DNA from: Pseudolabrys sp.
GTDB lineage: Bacteria; Pseudomonadota; Alphaproteobacteria; Rhizobiales; Xanthobacteraceae
Length of the DNA stretch: 30,908 bases
Direction of reading: 5' to 3'
NCBI GenBank assembly: GCA_029945495.1
Contig: JAQSCR010000337.1
Coordinates: 1 to 30,908, forward strand
Made by a program: the position numbers and the translations under genes. Positions 8,137 to 16,412 of this stretch are shown in pieces (position 1 is the first letter of the stretch; each line of letters starts with the position of its first letter). The notes under the pieces were generated by a model. The model had not been told where the DNA came from and ran no database searches. It saw only the letters and a program-made list of their open reading frames with translations.

Positions 8137-8853
8137 ATGACCTGGTCGATCGTCGCACGCGATCCAGCAACCGGGTGCTTCGGCATTGCCGTGGCGACGA
8201 AATTTTTCGCCGTTGGCGCGCGTGTGCCTTTTATTGCCGCGCAAGTCGGCGCCGTGGCGACGCAGGCGCTGGTCAATCCGTTTTACGGCACCAATGGCCT
8301 GAAGATGCTGCGCGACGGCATGAGCGCCGCCGCGGTGGTGAAAGCGTTGACCGACGCCGATGCCGGCCGCGACCATCGTCAGCTACATATCCTTGACGCT
8401 ACCGGCCGCATCGCCGCGCATACCGGCAAAGCCTGCGTCGACTGGTGCGGGCATAGTCACGGCGACGGCTTTTCGGTTGCCGGCAATATGCTGGCTGGGC
8501 CGCGCGTACTCGACGACACCGCCGCCGCCTACGCGGCTCATGCGGCCCTGCCCTTCCCGCGCCGGCTGATCGCGGCGATGCTGGCGGGCGAAGCCGCCGG
8601 CGGCGACAAACGCGGCAAGCAGTCGGCCGGCTTGCTGATCTACGGCGAGGAGGAATGGTCCGATCTGGACCTTCGCGTCGACGATCATGCCGAGCCGCTC
8701 CTTGAGTTGGAGCGCCTCGAACGCATCAGCCGGGAGCGCTGGATGGCATTCAGGCGCTGCCTGCCGAGCAAGCGCGATCCGGTCGGCATCACCGAACGCG
8801 CGCTCATCGAACAGGAAATCGCGCGCTCGCTCGCGGCCGGGAAAAGCCAATGA
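8137..8853 (+). CDS. DUF1028 domain protein (Ntn-hydrolase-like)
   Basis: A 238-residue protein whose N-terminus (TWSIVARDPATGCFGIAVATKFFAVG, then VGAVATQALVNP) is the DUF1028 signature. The family is thought to share the Ntn-hydrolase fold and often accompanies peptide or amide catabolic genes. Its biochemical activity is not established, so I give none. It starts three bases after the gamma-glutamyltransferase-like gene and its stop overlaps the next gene as ATGA, so all three are translationally linked. The residues after position 180 are charged and probably a helical tail. No signal peptide is seen. Confidence 0.88.
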   Translation: MTWSIVARDPATGCFGIAVATKFFAVGARVPFIAAQVGAVATQALVNPFYGTNGLKMLRDGMSAAAVVKALTDADAGRDHRQLHILDATGRIAAHTGKACVDWCGHSHGDGFSVAGNMLAGPRVLDDTAAAYAAHAALPFPRRLIAAMLAGEAAGGDKRGKQSAGLLIYGEEEWSDLDLRVDDHAEPLLELERLERISRERWMAFRRCLPSKRDPVGITERALIEQEIARSLAAGKSQ

Positions 8854-9839
8854 GCGCGGCGCCTCTCGTCGAAATTTCCAACCTGAAGGTCGTCTTCCAC
8901 GGCGACCGCGGGCGAACGACGCATGCGGTCAACACCGTCAATTTCGATCTGGCGCGCGGCGCGACGCTCGGCATCGTCGGCGAATCCGGGTGCGGCAAGA
9001 GCGTCACCTCGCTCGCCATCATGGGCCTGCTGGCGAAAGGCTCGGCCGAAGTGACCGGCACCGTGCGGTTCGACGGCATCGATCTGCTCGCTTTGCCCGA
9101 CAACGCGCTGCGCGATCTGCGCGGCAATCGCCTCGCCATGATCTTCCAGGAGCCGATGACCTCACTCAATCCGGCCTATACAATCGGCGAACAGATCGTC
9201 GAGGTGCTGGTGCGGCATCGCGGCCTGACCCGCGCGCAGGCGCGCGAGCGCGCCATCGCGCTGTTGCGGGACGTGCACATCCCCTCGCCCGAACAGCGCG
9301 TCGACGACTATCCGCACAAATTGTCGGGCGGTATGCGCCAGCGCGCGATGATCGCGATGGCATTGGCCTGCGACCCACAGCTCTTGATCGCCGACGAACC
9401 AACGACCGCGCTAGACGTCACCATCCAGGCGCAGGTCCTCGACCTGATCCGCACGCTGAAAGAGCAGACCGACGCCGCGATCATCCTGATCTCGCACGAT
9501 CTTGGCGTGGTCGCGGAAGTCTGCGACGAAGTCGCGGTGATGTATGCCGGTGAAATCGTCGAACGCGCGCCGGTCGACGCGCTGTTTACGACGCCACAAC
9601 ATCCTTACACGGTCGGACTGCTGGCTTCGATCCCGCGGCTCGACCGCCGTGTCGACCGGCTCGCCACCATCGAGGGCTCGCTTCCGAATATGACGGCGCT
9701 GCCGCAGGGCTGCCGCTTCGCGCCGCGCTGCCCATTCGCCAGCGACATCTGCGTCAGCGCGCCGCCGCCGATCATCGACGTCGGTCCGCGTCATTGGTCG
9801 CGCTGCGTCAAGGCGCCGCTGGAGACATTGCCCCCATGA
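8850..9839 (+). CDS. dppD: peptide ABC transporter ATP-binding protein (DppD/OppD type)
   Basis: A 329-residue ABC ATPase of the oligopeptide/dipeptide family. Walker A GESGCGKS is at residues 44-51, the signature LSGGMRQR at 158-165 and Walker B LLIADEP at 178-184, followed by an ISHDLGVV switch region. The C-terminal oligo_HPY extension carries GCRFAPRCPFASDIC, the cysteine cluster typical of these subunits. It overlaps the DUF1028 gene (ATGA) and the next ATPase gene (ATGA). It drives import through the two permeases encoded further down the operon. The symbol marks the family, not a proven dipeptide substrate. Confidence 0.92.
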   Translation: MSAAPLVEISNLKVVFHGDRGRTTHAVNTVNFDLARGATLGIVGESGCGKSVTSLAIMGLLAKGSAEVTGTVRFDGIDLLALPDNALRDLRGNRLAMIFQEPMTSLNPAYTIGEQIVEVLVRHRGLTRAQARERAIALLRDVHIPSPEQRVDDYPHKLSGGMRQRAMIAMALACDPQLLIADEPTTALDVTIQAQVLDLIRTLKEQTDAAIILISHDLGVVAEVCDEVAVMYAGEIVERAPVDALFTTPQHPYTVGLLASIPRLDRRVDRLATIEGSLPNMTALPQGCRFAPRCPFASDICVSAPPPIIDVGPRHWSRCVKAPLETLPP

Positions 9840-10924
9840 TCGCACCGCTGCTCGAAATCGAAGGACTGGTCCGTCACTTCACCGCGCGCCGCTCGGTGTT
9901 CGGTCGGCCGACCGCGACCGTCAAGGCGGTCGACGGCATCGACCTGACGTTACAAGCCGGTCAGACCTTGGCGCTGGTCGGCGAATCCGGCTGCGGCAAA
10001 TCCACCGTCGGACGCCTCATTCTGCGGCTGATCGAGCCGACCGCCGGCAAGCTGCGCTTCGACGGCCGCGATGTTCTCGGCTTTGATGAGAAGCAACTGC
10101 GGGCGTTCCGGCGTGAGGTGCAGATCGTCTTTCAGGACCCTTACGCCTCGCTCAATCCGCGCATGACGGTGCAGCAACTGCTCGCCGAGCCTTTGGCCTT
10201 GCACGACATCGTGCCGGCTGAGCAACGTAACGACCGCGTCGCCGAGTTGCTGGCTTTGGTCGGGCTTGAGCCGCGTTTCGCGCCGCGTTATCCGCACGAA
10301 TTCTCTGGCGGCCAGCGCCAGCGCATTGCCATCGCGCGGGCGCTGGCGGTGGAGCCAAAGCTCATTGTCTGCGACGAGCCGGTGTCGGCGCTCGATGTTT
10401 CGGTGCGTTCGCAGATCCTCAATCTCTTGACCGATCTGCAGCAGCGGCTGGCGCTGACCTATGTTTTCATTTCGCACGACCTTTCGGTGGTCAAGCACAT
10501 CGCCAATCGCGTCGCGGTGATGTATCTCGGCAGAATCGTTGAAATGGCTGAGGCCGATGAGTTGTTCGCCAACCCGCGCCATCCCTATACGCGGGCGCTG
10601 TTTTCGGCGATTCCCGTGCCGCGCCCCGACGCGCGCCGGCAGCGGCAGATCCTGGAAGGCGACGTTCCCAGCCCCTTGTCGCCGCCGAGCGGCTGCCACC
10701 TGCATCCGCGCTGCGCCTACGCGGTCGAGCGCTGCATGGTCGAGCGGCCGCTATTGGTCTCGGACGCGGCGGGTCATGCCGCCGCCTGCCACCGCTGGCC
10801 GGAACTGCCCGCCGCCCCCGCTTTGGCGGCTGGGACCGCGCCCAGCCCAAGCCTTGAGCGATTAATGGAAAAATTTGCCCGAAAGACCGGCGTGCCAGCC
10901 CCGGCCGGTGTTGATACACTATAG
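9836..10924 (+). CDS. dppF: peptide ABC transporter ATP-binding protein (DppF/OppF type)
   Basis: A 362-residue partner ATPase. Walker A GESGCGKST is at residues 49-57, the signature FSGGQRQR begins at 156, and Walker B LIVCDEPVSALD ends at about 187. The VFQDPYASLNPRMTV segment is diagnostic of the DppF/OppF side. A C-terminal cysteine cluster (GCHLHPRCAYAVERC) follows. The tail after residue 325 is longer than usual and rich in Ala/Pro. I place the start at 9836, overlapping the previous stop as ATGA, rather than 14 codons upstream. The gene ends 65 bases before the receptor gene. Confidence 0.92.
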   Translation: MIAPLLEIEGLVRHFTARRSVFGRPTATVKAVDGIDLTLQAGQTLALVGESGCGKSTVGRLILRLIEPTAGKLRFDGRDVLGFDEKQLRAFRREVQIVFQDPYASLNPRMTVQQLLAEPLALHDIVPAEQRNDRVAELLALVGLEPRFAPRYPHEFSGGQRQRIAIARALAVEPKLIVCDEPVSALDVSVRSQILNLLTDLQQRLALTYVFISHDLSVVKHIANRVAVMYLGRIVEMAEADELFANPRHPYTRALFSAIPVPRPDARRQRQILEGDVPSPLSPPSGCHLHPRCAYAVERCMVERPLLVSDAAGHAAACHRWPELPAAPALAAGTAPSPSLERLMEKFARKTGVPAPAGVDTL

Positions 10925-10989
10925 ACTGAGGCGAACGGCCGGCGTCGTCGACCGCGCGACGAGAAACCTAAAGCTTGAGGGGAACCAGC

Positions 10990-12501
10990 ATGAAAACCTT
11001 GCGCCTGACGTTGGCGGCTGCCTTGCTCGCCTTGACCTGCGGCGCGGCCGCGGCCCAGAGCACCTTGCGTATCGGGCTCGCCGAAGACCCGGACGTGCTG
11101 GACCCCTCGCTCGCCCGCACCTATGTCGGGCGCATCGTATTTGCCGCATTCTGCGACAAGCTGTTCGATATCGACGCAAAGCTCAACGTCGTGCCGCAAC
11201 TGGCGCTGTCGCATGAGACCTCGGCCGACGGCAAGACCGTCACCATCAAGTTGCGGCCGGGTGTCAAATTTCAAGACGGCGAGCCCTTCAATGCCGAAGC
11301 TGCCAAGTTCTCGCTTGAGCGGCATCTCACCGTCGCCGGCTCGTTCCGCAAGCCGGAACTGGCCGCCATCGATCATATCGACGTGGTCGATCCGCTGACC
11401 ATCAAGATTGCGCTAAAATCGCCGTTTTCTCCTCTGATCGCGGCACTGACCGACCGCGCTGGCATGATGGTGTCGCCGAAGGCGGCCAAAGCCGAAGGCG
11501 ACAAATTCGGTCTGCATCCGGTCTGCGCCGGCCCTTATAAGTTCGTCGAACGCGTGCAGCAGGATCGGATCGTGTTCGAGAAGTTCCAGGACTATTGGGA
11601 CAAGGCGAATGTCCACATCGACCGTGTCGTGTTCCTGCCGATCGTCGACGCCACTGTGCGCCTGGCCAATCTCAAATCCGGCGGCCTCGACCTGATCGAG
11701 CGCGTACTGGCGACCGACATCAAGGACGTGCGCGCCGACAAGAATCTCAAGCTCGCGACCGCGCTCGAACTCGGCTACCAGGGCATCGACATCAATGTCG
11801 GCAAAGGCGACGCCGCCAAGGGCCCGCTCGGCCAGTCGGCGAAAGTGCGCCAGGCGCTAGAACTCGCCATCGACCGCACGGCGCTGAACCAGGTCGTGTT
11901 CAACGGTGAATTCGTCCCCGGCAATCAATGGGTCAGCCCTGAGAACCCATATTATCAGAAAGCGTTTCCGGTACCGAAGCGCGACGTTGCCAAGGCCAAG
12001 GCGCTGCTGAAGGAAGCCGGCGTCACGGCGCCGTTCGACATCGACTTCATGGTCCCGAAGGGCGCCGAAACGCAGGCGGTCGCCGAAGTTGTCCAGGCGA
12101 TGGCGGCCGAGGTCGGCATCAACATGAAGATCAGGGTCACCGAATTTGCCACCTCGCTCAAGCAGGCCGAGCAAGGCAACTACCAGGCCTTCATGCTGGC
12201 CTGGAGCGGACGCACCGATCCGGACGGCAACACCTACATCTTCTTCAAGACCGGCGCCCCGCAGAACTACATGGGATACAAGAGCCCCGAGGTCGACAAA
12301 CTGCTCGACGAGGCCCGCGTGCCGTCCGATTTTGCCGCGCGCAAGGCGATCTACGAGAAGGTCACCAAACTCGCGCTCGAGGATGTGCCGAAGATCTACC
12401 TCTATCACCGCCGCATCCTGATCGCGCACACCGCCAAGCTGGAAGGCTATACACAGATGCCGGACGGGCTGGTGCGCGTGGTCGGACTGAAGCTGAAGTG
12501 A
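10990..12501 (+). CDS. peptide/nickel-type ABC substrate-binding protein (SBP_bac_5)
   Basis: A 503-residue periplasmic receptor. The Sec signal peptide covers about residues 1-23 (MKTLRL, hydrophobic stretch, AAAAQS). The mature part has SBP_bac_5 hallmarks: IGLAEDPDVLDPSLARTYVG at the N-terminus, TSADGKTVTIKLRPGVKFQDG and an LKEAG segment in the C-terminal half. Cluster C receptors bind peptides, glutathione, nickel chelates or sugars. The upstream gamma-glutamyltransferase-like gene makes a gamma-glutamyl or modified peptide a reasonable guess. The start at 10990 has TGAGGGGA as ribosome binding site; an upstream in-frame start would break the signal peptide. A GC-rich hairpin starts directly after the stop. 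Confidence 0.93.
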   Translation: MKTLRLTLAAALLALTCGAAAAQSTLRIGLAEDPDVLDPSLARTYVGRIVFAAFCDKLFDIDAKLNVVPQLALSHETSADGKTVTIKLRPGVKFQDGEPFNAEAAKFSLERHLTVAGSFRKPELAAIDHIDVVDPLTIKIALKSPFSPLIAALTDRAGMMVSPKAAKAEGDKFGLHPVCAGPYKFVERVQQDRIVFEKFQDYWDKANVHIDRVVFLPIVDATVRLANLKSGGLDLIERVLATDIKDVRADKNLKLATALELGYQGIDINVGKGDAAKGPLGQSAKVRQALELAIDRTALNQVVFNGEFVPGNQWVSPENPYYQKAFPVPKRDVAKAKALLKEAGVTAPFDIDFMVPKGAETQAVAEVVQAMAAEVGINMKIRVTEFATSLKQAEQGNYQAFMLAWSGRTDPDGNTYIFFKTGAPQNYMGYKSPEVDKLLDEARVPSDFAARKAIYEKVTKLALEDVPKIYLYHRRILIAHTAKLEGYTQMPDGLVRVVGLKLK

Positions 12502-12523
12502 CGGCGCCTGCGCCGCGGCGCCG
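12502..12523 (+). terminator. intercistronic hairpin between peptide receptor gene and dppB
   Basis: CGGCGCC (12502-12508) pairs perfectly with GGCGCCG (12517-12523) around an eight-base loop, directly after the stop codon. No U-tract follows. The last stem base begins the GGGAG ribosome binding site of dppB, so folding could also limit dppB translation. The functional role is inference. Confidence 0.55.
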
Positions 12524-12535
12524 GGAGCTAAGACA

Positions 12536-13477
12536 ATGCTGAATTTCCTCGGCAAGCGACTGCTGCAGCTGATCCCGACGCTGTTCTTCGTTTCGGTGAT
12601 CATCTTTTCGCTGCAGCAGCTGCTGCCGGGCGATCCGGCAACGATCATGGCCGGCGAAGACCGCGATCCCGAGGTAATCGCCCAGATCCGGCACCAGTAC
12701 CGGCTCGATCAGCCGATTCCGGTGCAGTACGTCTATTGGGTGAAGGGCGTGTTCTCCGGCGACCTCGGCGAGTCGATGCGCATTCACGTGCCGGTGCTGG
12801 ATCTGATCGCGCAAAAACTGCCGGTGACGATCCAGCTCGCGGCGATGGCGTTCATCATTGCGTTGGTCATCGGCGTCGGCGCTGGCGTGCTGTCGGCGGT
12901 CAAGAAGGGCACCGCCTGGGACTACGCGGCCAATGCCTTTGCCTTGTGGGGCATCTCGACGCCGAATTTCTGGCTCGGCATCATGTTGATCTTTTTCTTC
13001 TCGGTGAAACTGGGATGGCTGCCCGCGGCGGGCTACGTGCCGCTATCGGAGGATTGGCGGGCGAGCCTGGCTTCGACAATCATGCCGGCCTTCGTCCTCG
13101 GCAATTCGATCGCGGCCGTATTGATGCGTCACACCCGCAGCGCCATGCTGCAGGTGCTGGAAAGCGACTACGTGCGCACCGCCCGCGCCAAAGGCCTCAC
13201 CGAACGCATGGTCATCGTCAAGCACGCCATGCGCAACGCACTGACCCCGGTGATCACCTTGGGCGCGCTCGAACTCGGCACGTTGTTGTCCGGCGCGGTG
13301 CTGACCGAGCAGATATTCACCATTCCGGGCTTCGGCAAGCTGATCGTCGACGCGGTGTTCAACCGTGACTACGCCGTGGTCCAGGGCGTCGTGCTGGTGA
13401 CCGCGACGATCTACATCGCGCTCAATCTCCTCGCCGATATCGCCTATATCCTCGTCAATCCGCGGCTACGCGGTTGA
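12536..13477 (+). CDS. dppB: peptide ABC transporter permease (DppB type)
   Basis: A 313-residue inner-membrane permease. The N-terminal LGKRLLQLIPTLFFVSVIIFSL is the first helix of DppB-type proteins, followed by a periplasmic loop with PGDPATIMAG and YRLDQPIPVQYVYWVKGVFSGDLGES. The EAA loop that contacts the ATPases is at about residues 200-230 (DYVRTARAKGLTERMVIVKH). The C-terminus IAYILVNPRLRG is typical. It pairs with DppC four bases downstream. The ATG at 12536 is preceded by GGGAG at 12523-12527. Confidence 0.93.
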   Translation: MLNFLGKRLLQLIPTLFFVSVIIFSLQQLLPGDPATIMAGEDRDPEVIAQIRHQYRLDQPIPVQYVYWVKGVFSGDLGESMRIHVPVLDLIAQKLPVTIQLAAMAFIIALVIGVGAGVLSAVKKGTAWDYAANAFALWGISTPNFWLGIMLIFFFSVKLGWLPAAGYVPLSEDWRASLASTIMPAFVLGNSIAAVLMRHTRSAMLQVLESDYVRTARAKGLTERMVIVKHAMRNALTPVITLGALELGTLLSGAVLTEQIFTIPGFGKLIVDAVFNRDYAVVQGVVLVTATIYIALNLLADIAYILVNPRLRG

Positions 13478-13481
13478 CACC

Positions 13482-14369
<888 letters not shown>

Positions 14370-14438
14370 CGGTGCAGGCTCTCGGCCCGATTGCTCCCTG
14401 AAAAAATACGGCGCGTCGCATTGATGAGCCTATTCCAC

Positions 14439-14753
14439 TCACGGCGCCACGACGATACGTCCTTTCATGTTGGGATGATACTTGCAGAAGTACGCGACGC
14501 TGCCCGCCTTTTTCAGCAACAGGCTCGCGGTTTGCTTTGGCCCAATCATGACATCCCATTCCTTGTCGGATGCCGTGGCCGTGTGCGCCAGAATGTCCTT
14601 GTTGTCCCAGACAATTGTGTCACCGACTTTGGCCTTCACTTCGGTGGGTGAGAACACCAGTTTGTCGATCGTGACATTTATGGTTTCGGCATGCGCCGAG
14701 ACGAACCCCAGCCAACACAAAGCGAGAGCCGTCAGAATCCATCTCGGCGTCAT
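14439..14753 (-). CDS. exported cupredoxin (type I copper, amicyanin/plastocyanin-like)
   Basis: A 104-residue protein with a Sec signal peptide cleaved after about Ala22 (SAHA), leaving a mature domain of about 82 residues. The type I copper ligands are all present in the usual order: His57 (AHTAT), Cys90, His93 and Met96 (the YFCKYHPNMKG loop). The KVGDTIVWDNKD strand is typical. It should be a small periplasmic electron carrier or copper-binding protein. It lies 11 bases after the DUF4142 gene with a TAAGGA ribosome binding site, so both are probably one transcript controlled by the ECF-type promoter at 15344-15371. Redox partner unknown. Confidence 0.9.
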   Translation of the reverse strand: MTPRWILTALALCWLGFVSAHAETINVTIDKLVFSPTEVKAKVGDTIVWDNKDILAHTATASDKEWDVMIGPKQTASLLLKKAGSVAYFCKYHPNMKGRIVVAP

Positions 14754-14764
14754 GGCGGCGTTCC

Positions 14765-15289
14765 TTACTTCAGTTCGCTGGCAACATGCTCGGCATGCTG
14801 CTCATGGCCCTGGAAGATCTTCAGGCCGGTTTGCAGCAGGCTCTTGAGTTCGCCGTTGCTGGCCGACGGGATCAGCAAGGTCTCAAGCGCGCCATTGACG
14901 GTCTTGTGATAGGTGACCTCGTTGGCGACATAGGCCTTGTCGAAGGCCGCGCCGCTGAGCTTCGCCAGTTCGGCCCGCTTGTCGGCGGCCGCCTTGGTCA
15001 GCGCCTTGCTGGTGTCGTTGTCTTGCGGTGTGACGCCGAGCTTCTTCACCAGATCGAGCGCCTGCTTGTTCACCGCGGCATGGTCGCGCACCATATCGTC
15101 GGCGAAGGCCTTGACGTCCTTGTTCTTGGTGATCGCCAGCGCCTGCTTGGCCGCCTCGATATCGAGCTGCCCCGCCGTATAGGCGATGTGGGCGATCTGC
15201 GGGTCGGTCGGCTTGGCGCCTGCTTGCGCGAAGGCCGCACCGGGCAGCAGACAAATCGCAGTGATAGCCGCAATCAATTTAACGTTCAT
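14765..15289 (-). CDS. exported DUF4142 protein (ferritin-like helical bundle)
   Basis: A 174-residue protein with a Sec signal peptide (residues 1-21, cleavage after AAFA). The mature part is almost entirely helical and shows DUF4142 features: IAHIAYTAGQLDIEAAKQALAITKNKDVKAFADDMVRDHAAVNKQALDL, then YVANEVTYHKTVNGAL and a C-terminal GHEQHAEHVASELK. His69, His125 and the C-terminal histidines sit where ferritin-like proteins place metal ligands, but metal binding is not proven for the family. The function is unknown; members are often linked to envelope or oxidative stress. A GGAG ribosome binding site precedes the start. The upstream 86-base gap contains an ECF-type promoter and a small CGGCC-GAAT-GGCCG hairpin (15310-15323) in the leader. 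Confidence 0.88.
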   Translation of the reverse strand: MNVKLIAAITAICLLPGAAFAQAGAKPTDPQIAHIAYTAGQLDIEAAKQALAITKNKDVKAFADDMVRDHAAVNKQALDLVKKLGVTPQDNDTSKALTKAAADKRAELAKLSGAAFDKAYVANEVTYHKTVNGALETLLIPSASNGELKSLLQTGLKIFQGHEQHAEHVASELK

Positions 15290-15343
15290 GGGTGTTCTCC
15301 GTTTTACGCCGGCCGAATGGCCGTGTCTTGCATCAACTCCCTG

Positions 15344-15371
15344 TTGGATGCGCGACGCGGGCGGAGGTTCC
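15344..15371 (-). promoter_or_regulatory. ECF-type promoter upstream of DUF4142-cupredoxin
   Basis: On the minus strand GGAACCT (15371-15365) is followed after exactly 16 bases by TCCAA (15348-15344). The same spacing and the same flanking GCA before the -10 element occur in front of the sigma gene. GGAAC-type -35 boxes are typical of group 4 (ECF) sigma factors. It would start transcription about 48 bases before the DUF4142 ATG. Confidence 0.65.
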
Positions 15372-15375
15372 CGGA

Positions 15376-16062
15376 TTAACGGCAGACCAGACCGACTATT
15401 TTTTCGGTCATAGCCGCGCAGTGGCGATCACCAAACGGAAAAGTGCTGGTGAGCGCCGGCCCCAATTGACTCTCCAAGGCATCGCGCAAGAGCGCGCGAG
15501 CACGGTGCAGCCGCGTTTTCACGGTTTCCGGCTTAAGATTGAACAAATCGGCGGTTTCTTCGACGGTCATGCCTTCGACCACACGCGCGACAAAGACGAC
15601 CCGGAATGAATCCGGCAACTGATCGATCGCCTTCTCGAGGACGACGCGGATTTCACCTTGCGCCATTGTTTTCTCCGGGTCTGGGCTGACCGCCGAGGCA
15701 GGAAACTCGATGATCTGCGCCTGCGTGCGATTTTCGCCGTAGGTCGCCCAATCGACAGTCGGCCGCTGCTTGCGCAAACGGCCGAGGGCTTCGTTCATCG
15801 CGATACGGGTAATCCAGGTGCCAAAGGCCGCGTCGCCCCGAAACATGTCGAGGCCGGTAAAGGCGCGCACATAGGTCTCCTGCACCACGTCTTCGGCTTC
15901 GGCGTCATTGCGCAAAATGCCGCGCGCGACGCGAAATAGCCTGCGGTTATATCGGGTGGTGATCGCACGTACCGCGGCTTCGTCGCGAAACAGGGCGCGG
16001 CGCACCAACTCTTCGTCGGCGGCAGCGTCGGTTTCAGCCTTGGGGACCGGGGTCAGCGCCAT
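15376..16062 (-). CDS. ECF (group 4) RNA polymerase sigma factor
   Basis: A 228-residue sigma-70-family factor with only regions 2 and 4. Region 2 spans about residues 35-100, with the core-binding and -10-recognition segment DAEAEDVVQETYVRAF and the FGTWITRIAMNEALGRLRKQR helix. Region 4 (about 147-196) has the helix-turn-helix TVEETADLFNLKPETVKTRLHRARALL. The C-terminal extension (to residue 228) carries two cysteines, Cys215 and Cys227, which could bind metal or sense redox, though this is inference. No anti-sigma gene is adjacent. An ECF-type promoter lies in front of its own gene and a second before the next gene, so autoregulation is likely. The ATG at 16062 has AAGGA upstream. Confidence 0.93.
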   Translation of the reverse strand: MALTPVPKAETDAAADEELVRRALFRDEAAVRAITTRYNRRLFRVARGILRNDAEAEDVVQETYVRAFTGLDMFRGDAAFGTWITRIAMNEALGRLRKQRPTVDWATYGENRTQAQIIEFPASAVSPDPEKTMAQGEIRVVLEKAIDQLPDSFRVVFVARVVEGMTVEETADLFNLKPETVKTRLHRARALLRDALESQLGPALTSTFPFGDRHCAAMTEKIVGLVCR

Positions 16063-16086
16063 GCGTGCATCCTTGGTTACAATGCC

Positions 16087-16114
16087 TTAGATGCGAACTG
16101 GAGCAAAAGGTTCC
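16087..16114 (-). promoter_or_regulatory. ECF-type promoter upstream of the sigma factor gene
   Basis: On the minus strand GGAACCT (16114-16108), 16 bases, then TCTAA (16091-16087). It matches the element at 15344-15371 at the whole -35 box, the spacer length, the GCA preceding the -10, and four of five -10 bases. The predicted start point lies about 20 bases before the sigma ATG, leaving a short leader with AAGGA. Confidence 0.65.
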
Positions 16115-16279
16115 CGGGTCATTCGGCCGAGTTAAGTCCGGACCCAATCAAGGAAATGGTGCAATCACCGGGCGATTCAAGGGAAGCGACCATGCCGATT
16201 TCGACAGCGCGAAAATCGGTCAGGCTGACTCCAACAGCTGAGCACGTGGCCAAAGCAGTTGCGCGCGTCGGCCCGGCAC

Positions 16280-16307
16280 GAAGCCCCGGCCCCGCGGCTG
16301 GGGCTTC
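16280..16307. repeat. inverted repeat in the 350-base gap between the sigma and oxidoreductase genes
   Basis: GAAGCCCC (16280-16287) pairs perfectly with GGGGCTTC (16300-16307) around a 12-base GC-rich loop. It lies in the divergent 16063-16412 gap. Otherwise that gap shows the sigma-gene promoter at its left end and a TTGACC without a convincing -10 at 16356. There is no U-tract on either side. It may be a terminator-like or operator hairpin; role unknown. Confidence 0.35.
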
Positions 16308-16412
16308 TGTCACTTGAGCGAACCTAAGCCTCGCAGCCGGCCACAGGGCCTGCTATTGACCCCTGCGGCGCGCGTCGCGGAGCCGCGCGGGATTGCATAC
16401 GGGAATTCAGGA

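Noticed and set aside
6208..8376. A 722-codon open frame on the minus strand across the gamma-glutamyltransferase-like gene
   Set aside because: It is the antisense shadow of a well-supported gene in GC-rich DNA; its product is rich in Arg, His, Gly and Ala with no recognisable domain.
16280..16307. Inverted repeat considered as part of a tRNA or other structured RNA gene
   Set aside because: No cloverleaf arms, CCA end or conserved T-loop bases in the surrounding sequence.
16192..16317. A 41-codon frame (starting MPISTARKSV) with GGGAAG upstream
   Set aside because: Short, and its end is formed by the GAAGCCCC/GGGGCTTC inverted repeat; no conservation evidence is available. Could be revisited with comparative data.
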